Assembly: GCF_017745275.1 (NCBI RefSeq)
Contig: NZ_JAGHZS010000006.1
Span: forward strand, 248,001 to 312,000
Direction: 5' to 3'
DNA: 64,000 bases
Source: Chitinophaga sp.
GTDB lineage: Bacteria; Bacteroidota; Bacteroidia; Chitinophagales; Chitinophagaceae
In this document: positions 52,923-62,796 of the stretch, in pieces
Position numbering within the stretch: position 1 is the first letter of the stretch
How the letters are laid out: each line of letters opens with the position of its first letter
Program-made: the position numbers and the translations under genes
The notes under the pieces: model-generated
Seen by the model: only the letters and a program-made list of their open reading frames with translations
Database searches by the model: none
Told to the model about the DNA's origin: nothing

Positions 52923-53920
52923 TGAAGCCGGTAAAAGTTATCACATTCGGAGAAATATTATTGCGCTTGTCGCCAGAGCTGGCGCATAATACGGCCGCAA
53001 TTTACGTGGGTGGCGCAGAAGCCAATGTAGCGGCGGCGCTGGGCCGGTGGGGCACAGACGTTGCCTATATCAGCAAGGTTCCGGACAATGGATTGTCCAG
53101 GGATGTGCTGCAACAACTGAGTCATCGCGGGATTCATACTGACCGTGTATTATGGGGCGGTGCGCGTATTGGTATTTATTACCTGGCGCAGGGCAGTGAC
53201 CTGAAGCATGCGGAAGTGGTGTACGACCGCGCCTGGTCGTCGTTTAGCCAGATTGTACCGGGCACCGTTAATTGGGACGAGTTGCTGGGTGATGCTGAAT
53301 GGTTTCACTGGAGTGCTATTACGCCGGCGCTCAACCCGGATGCAGCCGAGGTATGCAAGGAAGTATTGCAGGCCGCTACCCGTAAGGGCATGATTATTTC
53401 TACGGATCTGAATTACCGCAGTAAGTTGTGGCAGTACGGGAAGAAGCCGGCAGATGTGATGCCGGAGCTGGTGCAATATTGTGATGTGATTATGGGAAAT
53501 ATCTGGGCAGCCAACAATATGTTGGATACGGCGCTGGATACGGTGGCGCTGGAAGCCAATACCAAGGCGGTTTACCTGCAACAGGCAGAACAGGTAGCGG
53601 CGGAAATCACGAACAGGTTCCCTCGTTGTAAGCGGGTAGCTTTTACGTTCCGTTTCAGTCATGCGCCTACGCACAACCTGTATTACGCATTTTACTATCA
53701 TGCCGGCCAGGTGAGTATTTCACGTGAATATGATACCCATGAGGTAGTAGACAGAGTAGGTAGCGGGGATTGTTTCATGGCAGGGTTGATACATGCACAG
53801 TTGCAGGGATTGGATGATCAGGGGATCATTTCTTATGCTGCGGCTGCTGCGTATTCTAAATTTTTTGTGAAGGGGGATTTTAACACCACTTCTGCTGAAG
53901 ACATAAAAAAACTGATTTAA
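52922..53920 (+). CDS. kdgK: 2-keto-3-deoxygluconate kinase (PfkB family)
   Basis: A 332-residue ribokinase-fold enzyme. The N-terminal FGEILLRLSPE and YVGGAEANVAAALGRWG motifs and the catalytic DRVGSGDCFMAGL near the C terminus are those of the PfkB family. In this operon it should phosphorylate KDG, the product of UxaA. It starts on the last base of the uxaC stop codon. Confidence 0.9.
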   Translation: MKPVKVITFGEILLRLSPELAHNTAAIYVGGAEANVAAALGRWGTDVAYISKVPDNGLSRDVLQQLSHRGIHTDRVLWGGARIGIYYLAQGSDLKHAEVVYDRAWSSFSQIVPGTVNWDELLGDAEWFHWSAITPALNPDAAEVCKEVLQAATRKGMIISTDLNYRSKLWQYGKKPADVMPELVQYCDVIMGNIWAANNMLDTALDTVALEANTKAVYLQQAEQVAAEITNRFPRCKRVAFTFRFSHAPTHNLYYAFYYHAGQVSISREYDTHEVVDRVGSGDCFMAGLIHAQLQGLDDQGIISYAAAAAYSKFFVKGDFNTTSAEDIKKLI

Positions 53921-53921
53921 T

Positions 53922-54584
53922 ATGGCACCAGGTACAGATGTAATTATAGCTGCGTTTGAGCAAACCGGGATTATTCCTGTTTTTTATCACGATGATGCGG
54001 AAGTATGTTTGCAGGTGTTGCAAGCGTGCTACGATGGTGGATTACGGGTATTTGAATTTACCAGCAGGGGAGAAAATGCGCGTAAAAATTTCGCTATTCT
54101 CCGCGATAAGAAGCTGGCGGCGATGCCTGATTTATATCTGGGTATTGGTACCATTAAAAATGCAGCGGATGCTGCAGTATATGCCGGTATGGGCGCTGAT
54201 TTCATCGTATGTCCTATCACGGATCCTGAAACGGCCGCGTTTTGTAAGTCGGAAAATATATGCTGGATTCCTGGTTGTATGACGCCAACGGAAGTATCGG
54301 TAGCAGAAAAAAATGGCGCACAACTGGTGAAGCTGTTTCCGGGTAATGTGCTGGGGCCGGGTTATGTAAGAGCCATTAAGCCACTGTTCCCACAAATTAA
54401 ATTTATGCCAACGGGTGGGGTAGAACCTACGCAGGTAAGCATGGATAGCTGGTTTGATGCGGGTGTGGTATGCGTGGGAATGGGATCTAATTTATTATCT
54501 AAAGCCCTGATTGACAGTAAAGATTGGTCATCCCTGAAAGAGAAAATAGTGCAAACGTTTGCATTTCTCAAGGCGATGAAGTAA
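53922..54584 (+). CDS. eda: KDPG/KHG aldolase
   Basis: A 220-residue class I aldolase. The general base lies in FEFTSRGENA and the Schiff-base Lys in LVKLFPGN, followed by PTGGV. It splits KDPG into pyruvate and glyceraldehyde-3-phosphate, the last step of the pathway. The gap to kdgK is one base. Its last codons contain a perfect LacI-type palindrome (54550-54563). Confidence 0.94.
   Translation: MAPGTDVIIAAFEQTGIIPVFYHDDAEVCLQVLQACYDGGLRVFEFTSRGENARKNFAILRDKKLAAMPDLYLGIGTIKNAADAAVYAGMGADFIVCPITDPETAAFCKSENICWIPGCMTPTEVSVAEKNGAQLVKLFPGNVLGPGYVRAIKPLFPQIKFMPTGGVEPTQVSMDSWFDAGVVCVGMGSNLLSKALIDSKDWSSLKEKIVQTFAFLKAMK
54550..54563. promoter_or_regulatory. LacI-type palindrome inside the end of eda
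   Basis: TGCAAACGTTTGCA is a perfect 14-bp palindrome 50 bases before the exuT-like start. It matches the boxes at 57851 and 58065 with one difference each. Confidence 0.6.
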
Positions 54585-54612
54585 CTTATGCTCTCTATAA
54601 ATTCCAATTAGA

Positions 54613-55902
54613 ATGAATTCCACAACTTTAGGTAAGTATCGCTGGCGGGTATGCGCGCTTTTATTTGTAGCCACGACGATCAACTACATCGACCGGCAGA
54701 TACTGGGGTTATTGAAAACTGATTTATCCACTGAATTTGGCTGGTCGGAGAAAGACTATAGTAACCTGGTGATGGCCTTTTCCGCGTCTTATGCGGTGGG
54801 CCTGTTGTTTTTCGGTGCATTGGTAGACAAGATAGGATCCAAGCTGGGTTATACTGTTTCTGTAGTGGTATGGAGCATATCAGCGATGGCGCATGGTTTG
54901 GTGCGTTCAACGCTGGGTTTTGGCGTAGTAAGATCCATTTTGGGAATCAGTGAGGCGGGTAACTTTCCTGCGGCGATTAAAGCCACGGCGGAGTGGTTTC
55001 CTAAGAAAGAACGGGCATTGGCGACAGGGATTTTTAACTCGGGGTCTAATATAGCTGCCGTAGTAGGGCCATTGATGGTATATTGGCTGGCTAATAACCA
55101 TGGCTGGAGAAATGCTTTTGTGTGGACGGGCGCCATTGGCTTCATCTGGTTGATTTTCTGGTGGGTGATGTATGAAGTGCCTTCGCGTCATAAGCAATTA
55201 TCAAAAGCGGAGTTTGATCATATCCATTCTGACCAGGAAGTAGAAGCGGCTCAACCAGTGAAAGTAAAATGGGTGAAGTTATTGGGCATCAGGCAAACAT
55301 GGGCGTTTGTATTTGGTAAACTGTTGACAGATCCTGTGTGGTGGTTTTTCCTGTTCTGGTTACCGGGATACCTGGAATCAATATTCCATGTGAATATGAA
55401 GTCCAACCTGGGCTTACCGATCATTATCATTTATTCTATTTGCAGCTTTGGCAGTATTGGCGGAGGATGGTTATCTTCTCACCTGATCAAAAGCGGGTGG
55501 CCGGTGTTCAAAGCACGCAAAGTGTCCATGTTGGTTTTTGCATTATGTGTGTTACCGATTGTTATGATCCAGTATTCCAACAATGTATGGCTGGCGATAG
55601 CGCTGATTAGTTTGGCAACGGCAGCACACCAGGCCTGGTCTGCTACTATTTTTACCACGGTGTCTGATATGTTCCCCAAGCGTGCGGTGAGTTCTGTGGT
55701 AGGTATTGGTGGTATGGCGGGTTCTATTGGCGGTACTTTATTTCCTATTGTGATAGGTACTATGTTGAATCACTATAAGCTGATCGGGAATATTGGCGTT
55801 GGTTATAATATTCTCTTCTCTATCTGCGCAGTGGCTTACCTGGTGGCATGGGGTGTGATGCATTTGTTTGCGCCTAAAATGGAACAGGTACAATTAGATT
55901 AA
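54613..55902 (+). CDS. Hexuronate transporter (MFS, ExuT-like)
   Basis: A 429-residue transporter of the anion:cation symporter group, with about 12 helices. YRWRVCALLFVATTINYIDRQ at the start (only the motif NYIDRQ is diagnostic), GISEAGNFPAAIKATAEWFP, and GIFNSGSNIAAVVGP are typical of hexuronate and related acid-sugar carriers. With the surrounding genes it should import galacturonate or glucuronate. A LacI-type palindrome lies 50 bases upstream. Confidence 0.9.
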   Translation: MNSTTLGKYRWRVCALLFVATTINYIDRQILGLLKTDLSTEFGWSEKDYSNLVMAFSASYAVGLLFFGALVDKIGSKLGYTVSVVVWSISAMAHGLVRSTLGFGVVRSILGISEAGNFPAAIKATAEWFPKKERALATGIFNSGSNIAAVVGPLMVYWLANNHGWRNAFVWTGAIGFIWLIFWWVMYEVPSRHKQLSKAEFDHIHSDQEVEAAQPVKVKWVKLLGIRQTWAFVFGKLLTDPVWWFFLFWLPGYLESIFHVNMKSNLGLPIIIIYSICSFGSIGGGWLSSHLIKSGWPVFKARKVSMLVFALCVLPIVMIQYSNNVWLAIALISLATAAHQAWSATIFTTVSDMFPKRAVSSVVGIGGMAGSIGGTLFPIVIGTMLNHYKLIGNIGVGYNILFSICAVAYLVAWGVMHLFAPKMEQVQLD

Positions 55903-55927
55903 TAGTTATTTGTAAGATATAAAAAGA

Positions 55928-55960
55928 AAACGTCCGGGCAGAAGTCCGGACGTTTGTTTT
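55928..55960. terminator. Two-way terminator between exuT-like and uxaA genes
   Basis: A perfect 10-bp stem (55928-55937 with 55946-55955) and an eight-base loop. T-rich sequence follows on the plus strand and A-rich sequence precedes it, so it can serve both convergent genes. Confidence 0.9.
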
Positions 55961-56007
55961 TATTCTTATGAGTATCAAAAATTAGTCGATGACAGGTGAT
56001 GTTGCGT

Positions 56008-57654
56008 TTAGAGCGACACGCCTCTTTTCCAGGGGATGAAATCATCCTGGTTGAGTTGTTCTGCTTTGGTATGCACTTCACCGCTGGCGGTTTTGATCAC
56101 GTATTCGAGAATTTCTTCTCCCATTTCCGCGATGCTGCGTTCACCGCTGATGATAGTACCGGTATTGATGTCGATAATATCTTTCATACGGGTAGCTAGT
56201 TTGGTATTGGTAGCCAGTTTCACAACCGGTGCAATGGGGTTACCAGTAGGGGTACCCAGGCCGGTGGTAAATAGTACTACGTTGGCGCCGGAACCTACTT
56301 CAGCAGAGGTAGATTCTACGTCGTTGCCAGGTGTACATAAGAGGTTCAATCCTGGTTTGGTCACATATTCTGTGTAGTCCAGTACGTCTGTTACGGGCGA
56401 AGTACCTCCTTTTTTTGCTGCCCCGGCGGATTTGATGGCATCGGTAATGAGGCCGTCTTTAATATTTCCGGGAGAAGGGTTCATGTAAAATCCGGAGCCA
56501 ACAGATTGCGCCTGGTTTTCATACGCACGCATGATGCGGATAAATTTGTCGGAGGTTTCTTCTGTTTGGCAACGGTTAATGAGTTCCTGCTCCACGCCGC
56601 AGAGTTCGGGGAATTCGGAGAGGATGGAGGTGCCGCCTAATGCTACCAGGAGGTCGGAGGTATGTCCTACGGCCGGGTTGGCAGAGATGCCGGAGAATCC
56701 ATCGGAGCCGCCGCATTCCAGTCCGATCACGAGTTTAGAGAGAGGGCTTGGTTCACGTGTTTGTTTGTTGGCTTCTACCAGTGCCAGGAAAGTATCTTTA
56801 ATGGCGGCAGATAACATCGCGAATTCTGAGGCGCTCTTTTGTTGTTCGTATACCAATACCGGTTTGTTGAAAGCCGGGTTGAGTTTCTTTAATGATTCCT
56901 GCAAAATGGATACTTGTGCATGTTGACAGCCCAGGCTCAGGATGGTAGCACCTGCCACGTTGGAGTGGTGAATATATCCTGCCAGCAGCGCGCATAAAGC
57001 GTCGGAGTCCTGGCGGGTACCACCGCAGCCACCTTCATGGGTAAGGAATTTAATACCATCTATGTTAGGAAATACCACATTGCGTTTAGCCGTATCCGTT
57101 ATAGCATCTGCTTCGTAGTTTTTAACGGCGTCGAGGTTACCACTTTTGTAAAGCGATACGAGGTCGGCCACCTGTTCGTTATATACTTCGGCGGGCGCAA
57201 ATCCAAGGCCTTTTTCAAAGGCGGTTTTAATCACGGTCACGTTCCTGTTTTCACAGAATACCAGTGGAATCACCAGCCAGTAGTTGCGGGTACCTACCTG
57301 TCCATCGCTGCGACGGTAGCCCATAAAGATGCGGTTTTTCCATTTGCTCACATCAGGCGCCTGCCATTCCAGGGAACTATCTTTTTCATGAAATGCGTTG
57401 GCATCATGTATTACGTTCTCAGTCGTAATACTTTCACCCTGCAGAATTTTTTTGCTCGCTTTGCCTACCAGTACGCCGTACATGGTAATGGGTGCGCCTT
57501 CCCCGATATCTGTGATGAGGAATTTATGTTTAGCAGAAATATTTTGCTGAAGTTGAATGTTATGGCCGTTGAAGGATATATCGGTTCCTGCTGGTAGATC
57601 CTGGAGAGCTACCAGTACGTTGTCGTCAGGATGAATTTGTAAATAAGCGTTCAT
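56008..57654 (-). CDS. uxaA: Altronate dehydratase
   Basis: A 548-residue enzyme. An N-terminal SAF domain (about 1-90) is followed by the UxaA dehydratase domain with FMGYRRSDGQVGTRNYW, EGGCGGTRQD, GLECGGSDGFSG and a C-terminal GEEILEYVI segment. It turns altronate into KDG. It lies on the opposite strand from the other pathway genes and shares its upstream region with the SusC gene, where two LacI-type boxes are found. Confidence 0.95.
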   Translation of the reverse strand: MNAYLQIHPDDNVLVALQDLPAGTDISFNGHNIQLQQNISAKHKFLITDIGEGAPITMYGVLVGKASKKILQGESITTENVIHDANAFHEKDSSLEWQAPDVSKWKNRIFMGYRRSDGQVGTRNYWLVIPLVFCENRNVTVIKTAFEKGLGFAPAEVYNEQVADLVSLYKSGNLDAVKNYEADAITDTAKRNVVFPNIDGIKFLTHEGGCGGTRQDSDALCALLAGYIHHSNVAGATILSLGCQHAQVSILQESLKKLNPAFNKPVLVYEQQKSASEFAMLSAAIKDTFLALVEANKQTREPSPLSKLVIGLECGGSDGFSGISANPAVGHTSDLLVALGGTSILSEFPELCGVEQELINRCQTEETSDKFIRIMRAYENQAQSVGSGFYMNPSPGNIKDGLITDAIKSAGAAKKGGTSPVTDVLDYTEYVTKPGLNLLCTPGNDVESTSAEVGSGANVVLFTTGLGTPTGNPIAPVVKLATNTKLATRMKDIIDINTGTIISGERSIAEMGEEILEYVIKTASGEVHTKAEQLNQDDFIPWKRGVSL

Positions 57655-57850
57655 GACTGCTAAAGTAGTAAATATGCTTACTGGTCGATGATACTAAAAT
57701 ATTAATCCATGATGTCATTTTGACTATTTGATAAACCCCCTGAAAACTCAGGTGGTAGCATGTTAGGAATGAATTATAAAATGTTAAATCGCTATCAGCA
57801 TGAGGCGGTAACAGCCCCTGGTGGATTCATATCTCCCGAAAAAATATTTA

Positions 57851-57864
57851 TGCAAACGTTTGTA
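57851..57864. promoter_or_regulatory. LacI-type operator box, uxaA/susC gap
   Basis: TGCAAACGTTTGTA differs from the perfect palindrome at 54550 by one base. It lies 197 bases from uxaA and 228 from susC. Confidence 0.55.
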
Positions 57865-58064
57865 ATTTTCAATTTATTCAATAAATTTGAATTCAGCAGG
57901 TGTCCATCACCAGTGAGCAAATGAGTATTAAAGCTGTAATTAACGTAACAATCAATTAGTTAGGAGTTTTTCAGGCCAAAATTTAAGTAATTCTAAATCT
58001 ATCACACACAACAGTGAACAATGCGCCATCTTCCAATCATGATGCCATTACTTCATTAATTTAA

Positions 58065-58078
58065 TGCAAACGTTTACA
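58065..58078. promoter_or_regulatory. LacI-type operator box at the susC-like gene
   Basis: TGCAAACGTTTACA differs by one base from the palindrome at 54550 and ends 13 bases before the susC-like start, where a bound repressor could block transcription or translation. Confidence 0.6.
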
Positions 58079-58091
58079 TAAAAACACGTGT

Positions 58092-61000
58092 ATGAAAAGA
58101 CTGCTAGGGGCTTCACTATGCATATGGGGAATATGTGTAGTTCAGACAGCTATTGCCCAGGAAAAAAAATCTATTAAAGGAATCGTTAAAGATGCACAAG
58201 GCGCCACCATTCCCGGTGTAACGGTTGGCATAAAGCATTCATCTGTTGGCACCGTTACCAGCGCCGACGGGGTATTCCACTTAAATGCATCCGAAAAAGA
58301 CACACTGGTACTCAGCTTTATCGGATACGATAAAAAAGAAATTCCTGTTGCCAAACAAACCGACCTGCACATAAAACTGGAGGCTACCGCTACCAGCCTG
58401 AATGAAACGGTAGTAGTAGGGTATGGCGTGCAAAAGAAAGTCAACCTCTCCGGCGCTGTAGCCAGCGTGAACTTCGATAAAACCATGCAGGCCCGCCCGG
58501 TAACAGACCTTAGCACCGCCCTGAGCGGCATGGCCCCCGGCGTAAGCATCTCACAGGCTTCCGGTCAGCCAGGCCGTGAAACCGCCACCATCCGTGTGAG
58601 AGGCGTAGGTACCCTCAACGATGCCAATCCCTTTATCCTCGTAGATGGTATTGAAAGTAATATGAGCGATGTGAACATGGCCGATGTGGAAAGCATTTCC
58701 GTACTGAAAGACGCATCAGCGGCCGCTATCTATGGTTCCCGCGCTTCCAACGGCGTTATTCTCATCACTACTAAAAAAGGAAGAAAAGGCAGAACTACCG
58801 TATCGTACAACGGCTACTACGGCGTACAGAAAGCGACCAAACTATTTGATATGGTCACTGATTACGCTACGTATATGCAGTTAATGAACCGCATCGCTAC
58901 AGCAGACAATCCAGCCGCTGCACAGCCGTTTAAACCCGCTACCATCGACTCCTGGAAGAATGCGACCGATAAAACACTGTATCCTAATACCAACTGGATG
59001 GATGTACTCTTCGGCCAGGGACAACTCACCGGACATACCGTATCCGTTTCCGGCGGTTCTGATAAGACTACTTATTATATGTCGCTCGACTACCTGCACA
59101 ATGAAGGTATCATGAAAAATACCAAACAGGACAGGTACATGGTGCGTATCAATGCAGATCATGAAATCAGCAAAAAAATAAAAGTAGGTGCCAACATCGC
59201 GCTCACGTGGAAAGACCGCAAAGAGCCACAGGATGTAGGTACCATTCTTACCAATGCTGCCAGTACTACACCCGGTATGACACCTAAGATAGTTGATGCC
59301 AGCGGTACCCGCTATGGTGGCCGTAATACAGACGATGAAAACGGACAACTGGATAACCCACTGCAATACGTGGAAACCTGGAACCGTCCTAACCGTCAGC
59401 AAAGAACTTTCGCGAAAGTATATGGTGAATGGACTATCCTGGAAGGATTGAAATTCCAGTTGAACGGCGCAGCAGACTTCTTCAACGTGGCACAAAAAAG
59501 TTATGCTTTAGCCGGCGCTATCCAGAACAGGTGGAACTTCCAGAAAAATGTGGTTGCACAGCAACTGGATCAGCAACCTGCTACACTGGCACAACTGGAT
59601 AGTACCAACCTGCACCTGACTTCCTTTGCTACTTTAAACTATACCAAAAACATTGGAACCGATCATCATTTCAATGTACTGGCCGGCGCCAGCCGCGAGT
59701 CTATCAAAGGTACCCTGTTTACCGGCAGCATCCAGAACTTCCCCACCAATAATACCTGGGAACTGGGTGCTGGTTTGGAACAACCAAAAGTAGGCGGTAC
59801 TTCTGATCTCTATACTATTATTTCTTACTTCGGTCGCGTTAACTACGACTATAAAAATAAATACCTGCTGGAGGCCAACCTGCGTAGAGATGGATCTTCC
59901 AAGTTCCGTTCCGGCTTGCAGTATGGTACCTATCCTTCCTTCTCTGCTGCCTGGCGTATGCTGGAAGAGCCTTTCCTGAAAGATGCGATCCCTGGTTGGG
60001 TAAACAACTTAAAACTGCGTGCTTCCTGGGGTAAGCTGGGTAATGATCGTATCAGACCATTCTCTTACCTGAATTTGTATACTGCGGGACAAAACTATTC
60101 CTATGGCGGTACCATTGCAGCGGGATTAGTACCCACTATTATGGCGAACCCGGATATCACCTGGGAGAAAACAACGACTACCAATCTCGGTTTGGATGCA
60201 AACCTTTTCCAGGACCATTTCAGTATGAGCTTCGATGTATTTAATCGCCGTACTTCAGATGTATTGGTGCAATTGCCGTTATCTTCTTTATATGGTGGTT
60301 TAACTACGCCATTCCAGAATGTAAGCATTGTGGAAAACAAAGGCTGGGAGCTGACCATGACCTACAACAATAAAGCAGGGAATTTCAGTTATGGTATATC
60401 CGGTAACGTTAGTAATATCAACAACAAAGTAGTGAAGTTCCGCGGTGATGCCTTCAGCCCGATTGCGGGTGCAGCCATTATCAAAGAAGGCTGGTCTATT
60501 GGCTCTTTATACGGTTTCCAGACTGCTGGTATCTTCCAGAGTGATGATGAAGTAAAAGCCTGGGCAGCGCAGCGTAGCGCAGGTTTGAATAAACCAGGTG
60601 ACCTGAAGTTTATAGATATGAACGGCGATAAAGTAGTGAATGGAAGTGATCGTGTAAACATGGGTAACACCATCCCTAAATGGTATTATGGTCTTAATCT
60701 GAATGCAGGTTATAAAGGCTTTGACCTGGCGTTGTTATTCCAGGGCGTAGGTGGTGTAAACCGCTACTACCAGGATAACTGGTATACCACAGGGATCCGC
60801 TCCGGACGTGAAATTAACGCCGACTTCCTGAATGCGTGGACACCAGACAATCGCAATACCAATATCCCGCGTCTGACTTCTGCTTCCAATACAGATAATA
60901 CGCAGGCGAATACTTTCTGGGTACAAAATGCATCGTTTGTACGTTTGAAAAATATACAGTTGTCTTACACCTTTCCAAAGTCAATGTTTAAGAGCACCCT

Positions 61001-61151
61001 GCAAAGCGTTCGTGTATACGTGAATGCGCAGAATGCCTTTACCTGGACTAAATTCAAAGGATTGGATCCGGAAGTAAGTGATTACACCCAGCCTGGTATT
61101 CAATATCCTAATGTGCGTGTGATTACCGGTGGTGTAAACGTGATCTTTTAA
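58092..61151 (+). CDS. SusC/RagA-family TonB-dependent outer-membrane transporter
   Basis: A 1019-residue protein. A signal peptide (ending AIA-QE) is followed by a carboxypeptidase-like domain (about 28-105), a TonB-box region around LNETVVVGYG, the plug domain with RVRGVGTLNDANPFILVDGI and LKDASAAAIYGSRASNGV, and a 22-strand barrel to the C-terminal Phe. With the SusD partner it takes up oligosaccharides through the outer membrane. The uronate genes next door suggest an acidic glycan as substrate. Confidence 0.96.
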   Translation: MKRLLGASLCIWGICVVQTAIAQEKKSIKGIVKDAQGATIPGVTVGIKHSSVGTVTSADGVFHLNASEKDTLVLSFIGYDKKEIPVAKQTDLHIKLEATATSLNETVVVGYGVQKKVNLSGAVASVNFDKTMQARPVTDLSTALSGMAPGVSISQASGQPGRETATIRVRGVGTLNDANPFILVDGIESNMSDVNMADVESISVLKDASAAAIYGSRASNGVILITTKKGRKGRTTVSYNGYYGVQKATKLFDMVTDYATYMQLMNRIATADNPAAAQPFKPATIDSWKNATDKTLYPNTNWMDVLFGQGQLTGHTVSVSGGSDKTTYYMSLDYLHNEGIMKNTKQDRYMVRINADHEISKKIKVGANIALTWKDRKEPQDVGTILTNAASTTPGMTPKIVDASGTRYGGRNTDDENGQLDNPLQYVETWNRPNRQQRTFAKVYGEWTILEGLKFQLNGAADFFNVAQKSYALAGAIQNRWNFQKNVVAQQLDQQPATLAQLDSTNLHLTSFATLNYTKNIGTDHHFNVLAGASRESIKGTLFTGSIQNFPTNNTWELGAGLEQPKVGGTSDLYTIISYFGRVNYDYKNKYLLEANLRRDGSSKFRSGLQYGTYPSFSAAWRMLEEPFLKDAIPGWVNNLKLRASWGKLGNDRIRPFSYLNLYTAGQNYSYGGTIAAGLVPTIMANPDITWEKTTTTNLGLDANLFQDHFSMSFDVFNRRTSDVLVQLPLSSLYGGLTTPFQNVSIVENKGWELTMTYNNKAGNFSYGISGNVSNINNKVVKFRGDAFSPIAGAAIIKEGWSIGSLYGFQTAGIFQSDDEVKAWAAQRSAGLNKPGDLKFIDMNGDKVVNGSDRVNMGNTIPKWYYGLNLNAGYKGFDLALLFQGVGGVNRYYQDNWYTTGIRSGREINADFLNAWTPDNRNTNIPRLTSASNTDNTQANTFWVQNASFVRLKNIQLSYTFPKSMFKSTLQSVRVYVNAQNAFTWTKFKGLDPEVSDYTQPGIQYPNVRVITGGVNVIF

Positions 61152-61168
61152 CTATTAAACTGTAAGAA

Positions 61169-62710
61169 ATGAATAAGATATTAACCGCCATCTGTGCATG
61201 CAGTTTATTAGCACTGGGCGCCTGTAAAAAAGATTTCCTGAATGTAACGCCTACAGATAAGGTATCTGACGCCGGTTTCTGGAAAACAGAGAAAGATGCG
61301 AATGCCGGTGTAAGCGCTATCTACAATGATTTGCAGAACAATGATATTTATGGTTTGTATGTGTATAACGATGGATTAACACCTTCTGCTTATATCTGGG
61401 ATGATGGTGGAACAGGCTATGGACCTATTTCGAAAGGTAATATGAATCCTTTCACCTCTTCGGTAGCCAATAAGTTCAAAGCATTGTACAACGGCGTGTA
61501 TCGTGCAAACCTGGCGCTGGAAAAGCTCCCGGGCGTAACCATGACGGCTTCCACCAATCACCGGTTGATTGCTGAAGCTACTTTCCTGCGTGCCTTGTTC
61601 TATTATCAGCTGACTGATTTTTATGGAGATGTACCACTGGTAACTAAAACATTGAAGTTAGGCGATCCTTTGCCGGGTAAGGAAACCAGGGCTAACCTGC
61701 TGGCTTTTATCATCAGGGAAGCAGGTGCTGCGGCTGATTCTTTGCCAAAGAGTTATCCTGCAGCATTGGTAGGTCATGCTACACAGGGCGCTGCCTTAAC
61801 GCTGAAAGCAAAAGCACAGCTGATGGCAAAACAGTATGCCGAAGCTGCTGCTACCTGCCAGGCGATTACCGGGTTGGGATATGATCTCTATACAGATTAT
61901 AGGAACATGTTTATTGCTACTGCCGCAGAGAATAACGTAGAAGTGATTTTTGATGTGCAGTATGTAGGACCTGGATTGGGCCAGGGTAGCCTGTTAGATA
62001 AACGTTTATCTACCCGTAGTTCTTTCTCCAGCGGTTGGAGCAATGTGTATGCTTCTGTTAACCTGGTGAATAATTATGAGATGACCAACGGTAAGTCCAT
62101 TACTGATCCCACTTCCGGCTACGATCCTGCCAACCCTTATAATAACCGGGACCCAAGGCTGGACTATACGGTGGTACGGCCCGGTGCTACCTGGAAAGGT
62201 ATTCCTTATGCTAATTTGCGTTTAGATAATGCGGCTACATTTACCGGTTATCTGACCCGGAAGTATGTGTTGGAACTAGATGGTTTTGGTCCGGGTGATT
62301 CTCCACTCAACTTCATCATTTTCCGTTATGCAGATGTGTTGCTGATGCTGGCGGAGGCGCAGAATGAAGCAGCAGGTCCGGATGCTACGGTGTATGCAGC
62401 TATCAACAAAGTAAGGGCGCGTAAAGGTGTAGATATGCCACCCATACCAGCGGGTAAGTCGAAAGAAGAAATGCGTAATATTATCCGTCATGAGCGCATG
62501 ATAGAGTTTGCGATGGAAGGCACTTACTATTCCGATATCCGTCGCTGGGGCATTGCTACGCAGTTGATGAACGGACTGGTGGTGACCAACATTGCAGGAA
62601 CGCAGATAGACAAGATAAATTTCGTGGATGCCTTTAACTTGTGGCCTATTCCACAGGTAGAAATTGATCTGAACAGCAACCTGGTGCAAAATCCAAACTA
62701 TGTTAAGTAA
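61169..62710 (+). CDS. SusD/RagB-family glycan-binding lipoprotein
   Basis: A 513-residue lipoprotein with the lipobox LGAC (Cys about 19), then KKDFLNVTPTD as in most SusD proteins. TPR-like helices follow, and the C-terminal part has the family segment IRHERMIEFAMEGTYYSDIRRW. It captures oligosaccharides for the SusC channel encoded 17 bases upstream. Closest relatives cannot be named from sequence alone. Confidence 0.96.
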   Translation: MNKILTAICACSLLALGACKKDFLNVTPTDKVSDAGFWKTEKDANAGVSAIYNDLQNNDIYGLYVYNDGLTPSAYIWDDGGTGYGPISKGNMNPFTSSVANKFKALYNGVYRANLALEKLPGVTMTASTNHRLIAEATFLRALFYYQLTDFYGDVPLVTKTLKLGDPLPGKETRANLLAFIIREAGAAADSLPKSYPAALVGHATQGAALTLKAKAQLMAKQYAEAAATCQAITGLGYDLYTDYRNMFIATAAENNVEVIFDVQYVGPGLGQGSLLDKRLSTRSSFSSGWSNVYASVNLVNNYEMTNGKSITDPTSGYDPANPYNNRDPRLDYTVVRPGATWKGIPYANLRLDNAATFTGYLTRKYVLELDGFGPGDSPLNFIIFRYADVLLMLAEAQNEAAGPDATVYAAINKVRARKGVDMPPIPAGKSKEEMRNIIRHERMIEFAMEGTYYSDIRRWGIATQLMNGLVVTNIAGTQIDKINFVDAFNLWPIPQVEIDLNSNLVQNPNYVK

Positions 62711-62739
62711 AGCAATATCCGTGAGAGACTAACCGAAAG

Positions 62740-62773
62740 ATGCCCCCGTTTGCAGCGGGGGCATATCTTTTTT
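62740..62773 (+). terminator. Terminator after the susD-like gene
   Basis: A 9-bp GC-rich stem (62740-62748 with 62756-62764), a seven-base loop and a T-rich tail. It probably acts as a partial stop between susD and the lyase-like gene, 24 bases before the latter's start. Confidence 0.88.
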
Positions 62774-62796
62774 ATCTTACTTAAAATAATTATCCT

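Larger units (their letters stand above)
57655..58091. other. Divergent regulatory gap of 437 bases
   Basis: No gene is seen. Two LacI-type palindromes (57851, 58065) lie between uxaA and the susC-like gene. The sequence is A+T-rich and contains a small CCTGA/TCAGG stem near 57740. Its length allows for two promoters and separate control. Confidence 0.65.

Noticed and set aside
54550..58078. CcpA-type catabolite (cre) sites
   Set aside because: The boxes resemble cre sites because both are LacI-family operators, but CcpA control belongs to Firmicutes; a local LacI-type regulator fits better.
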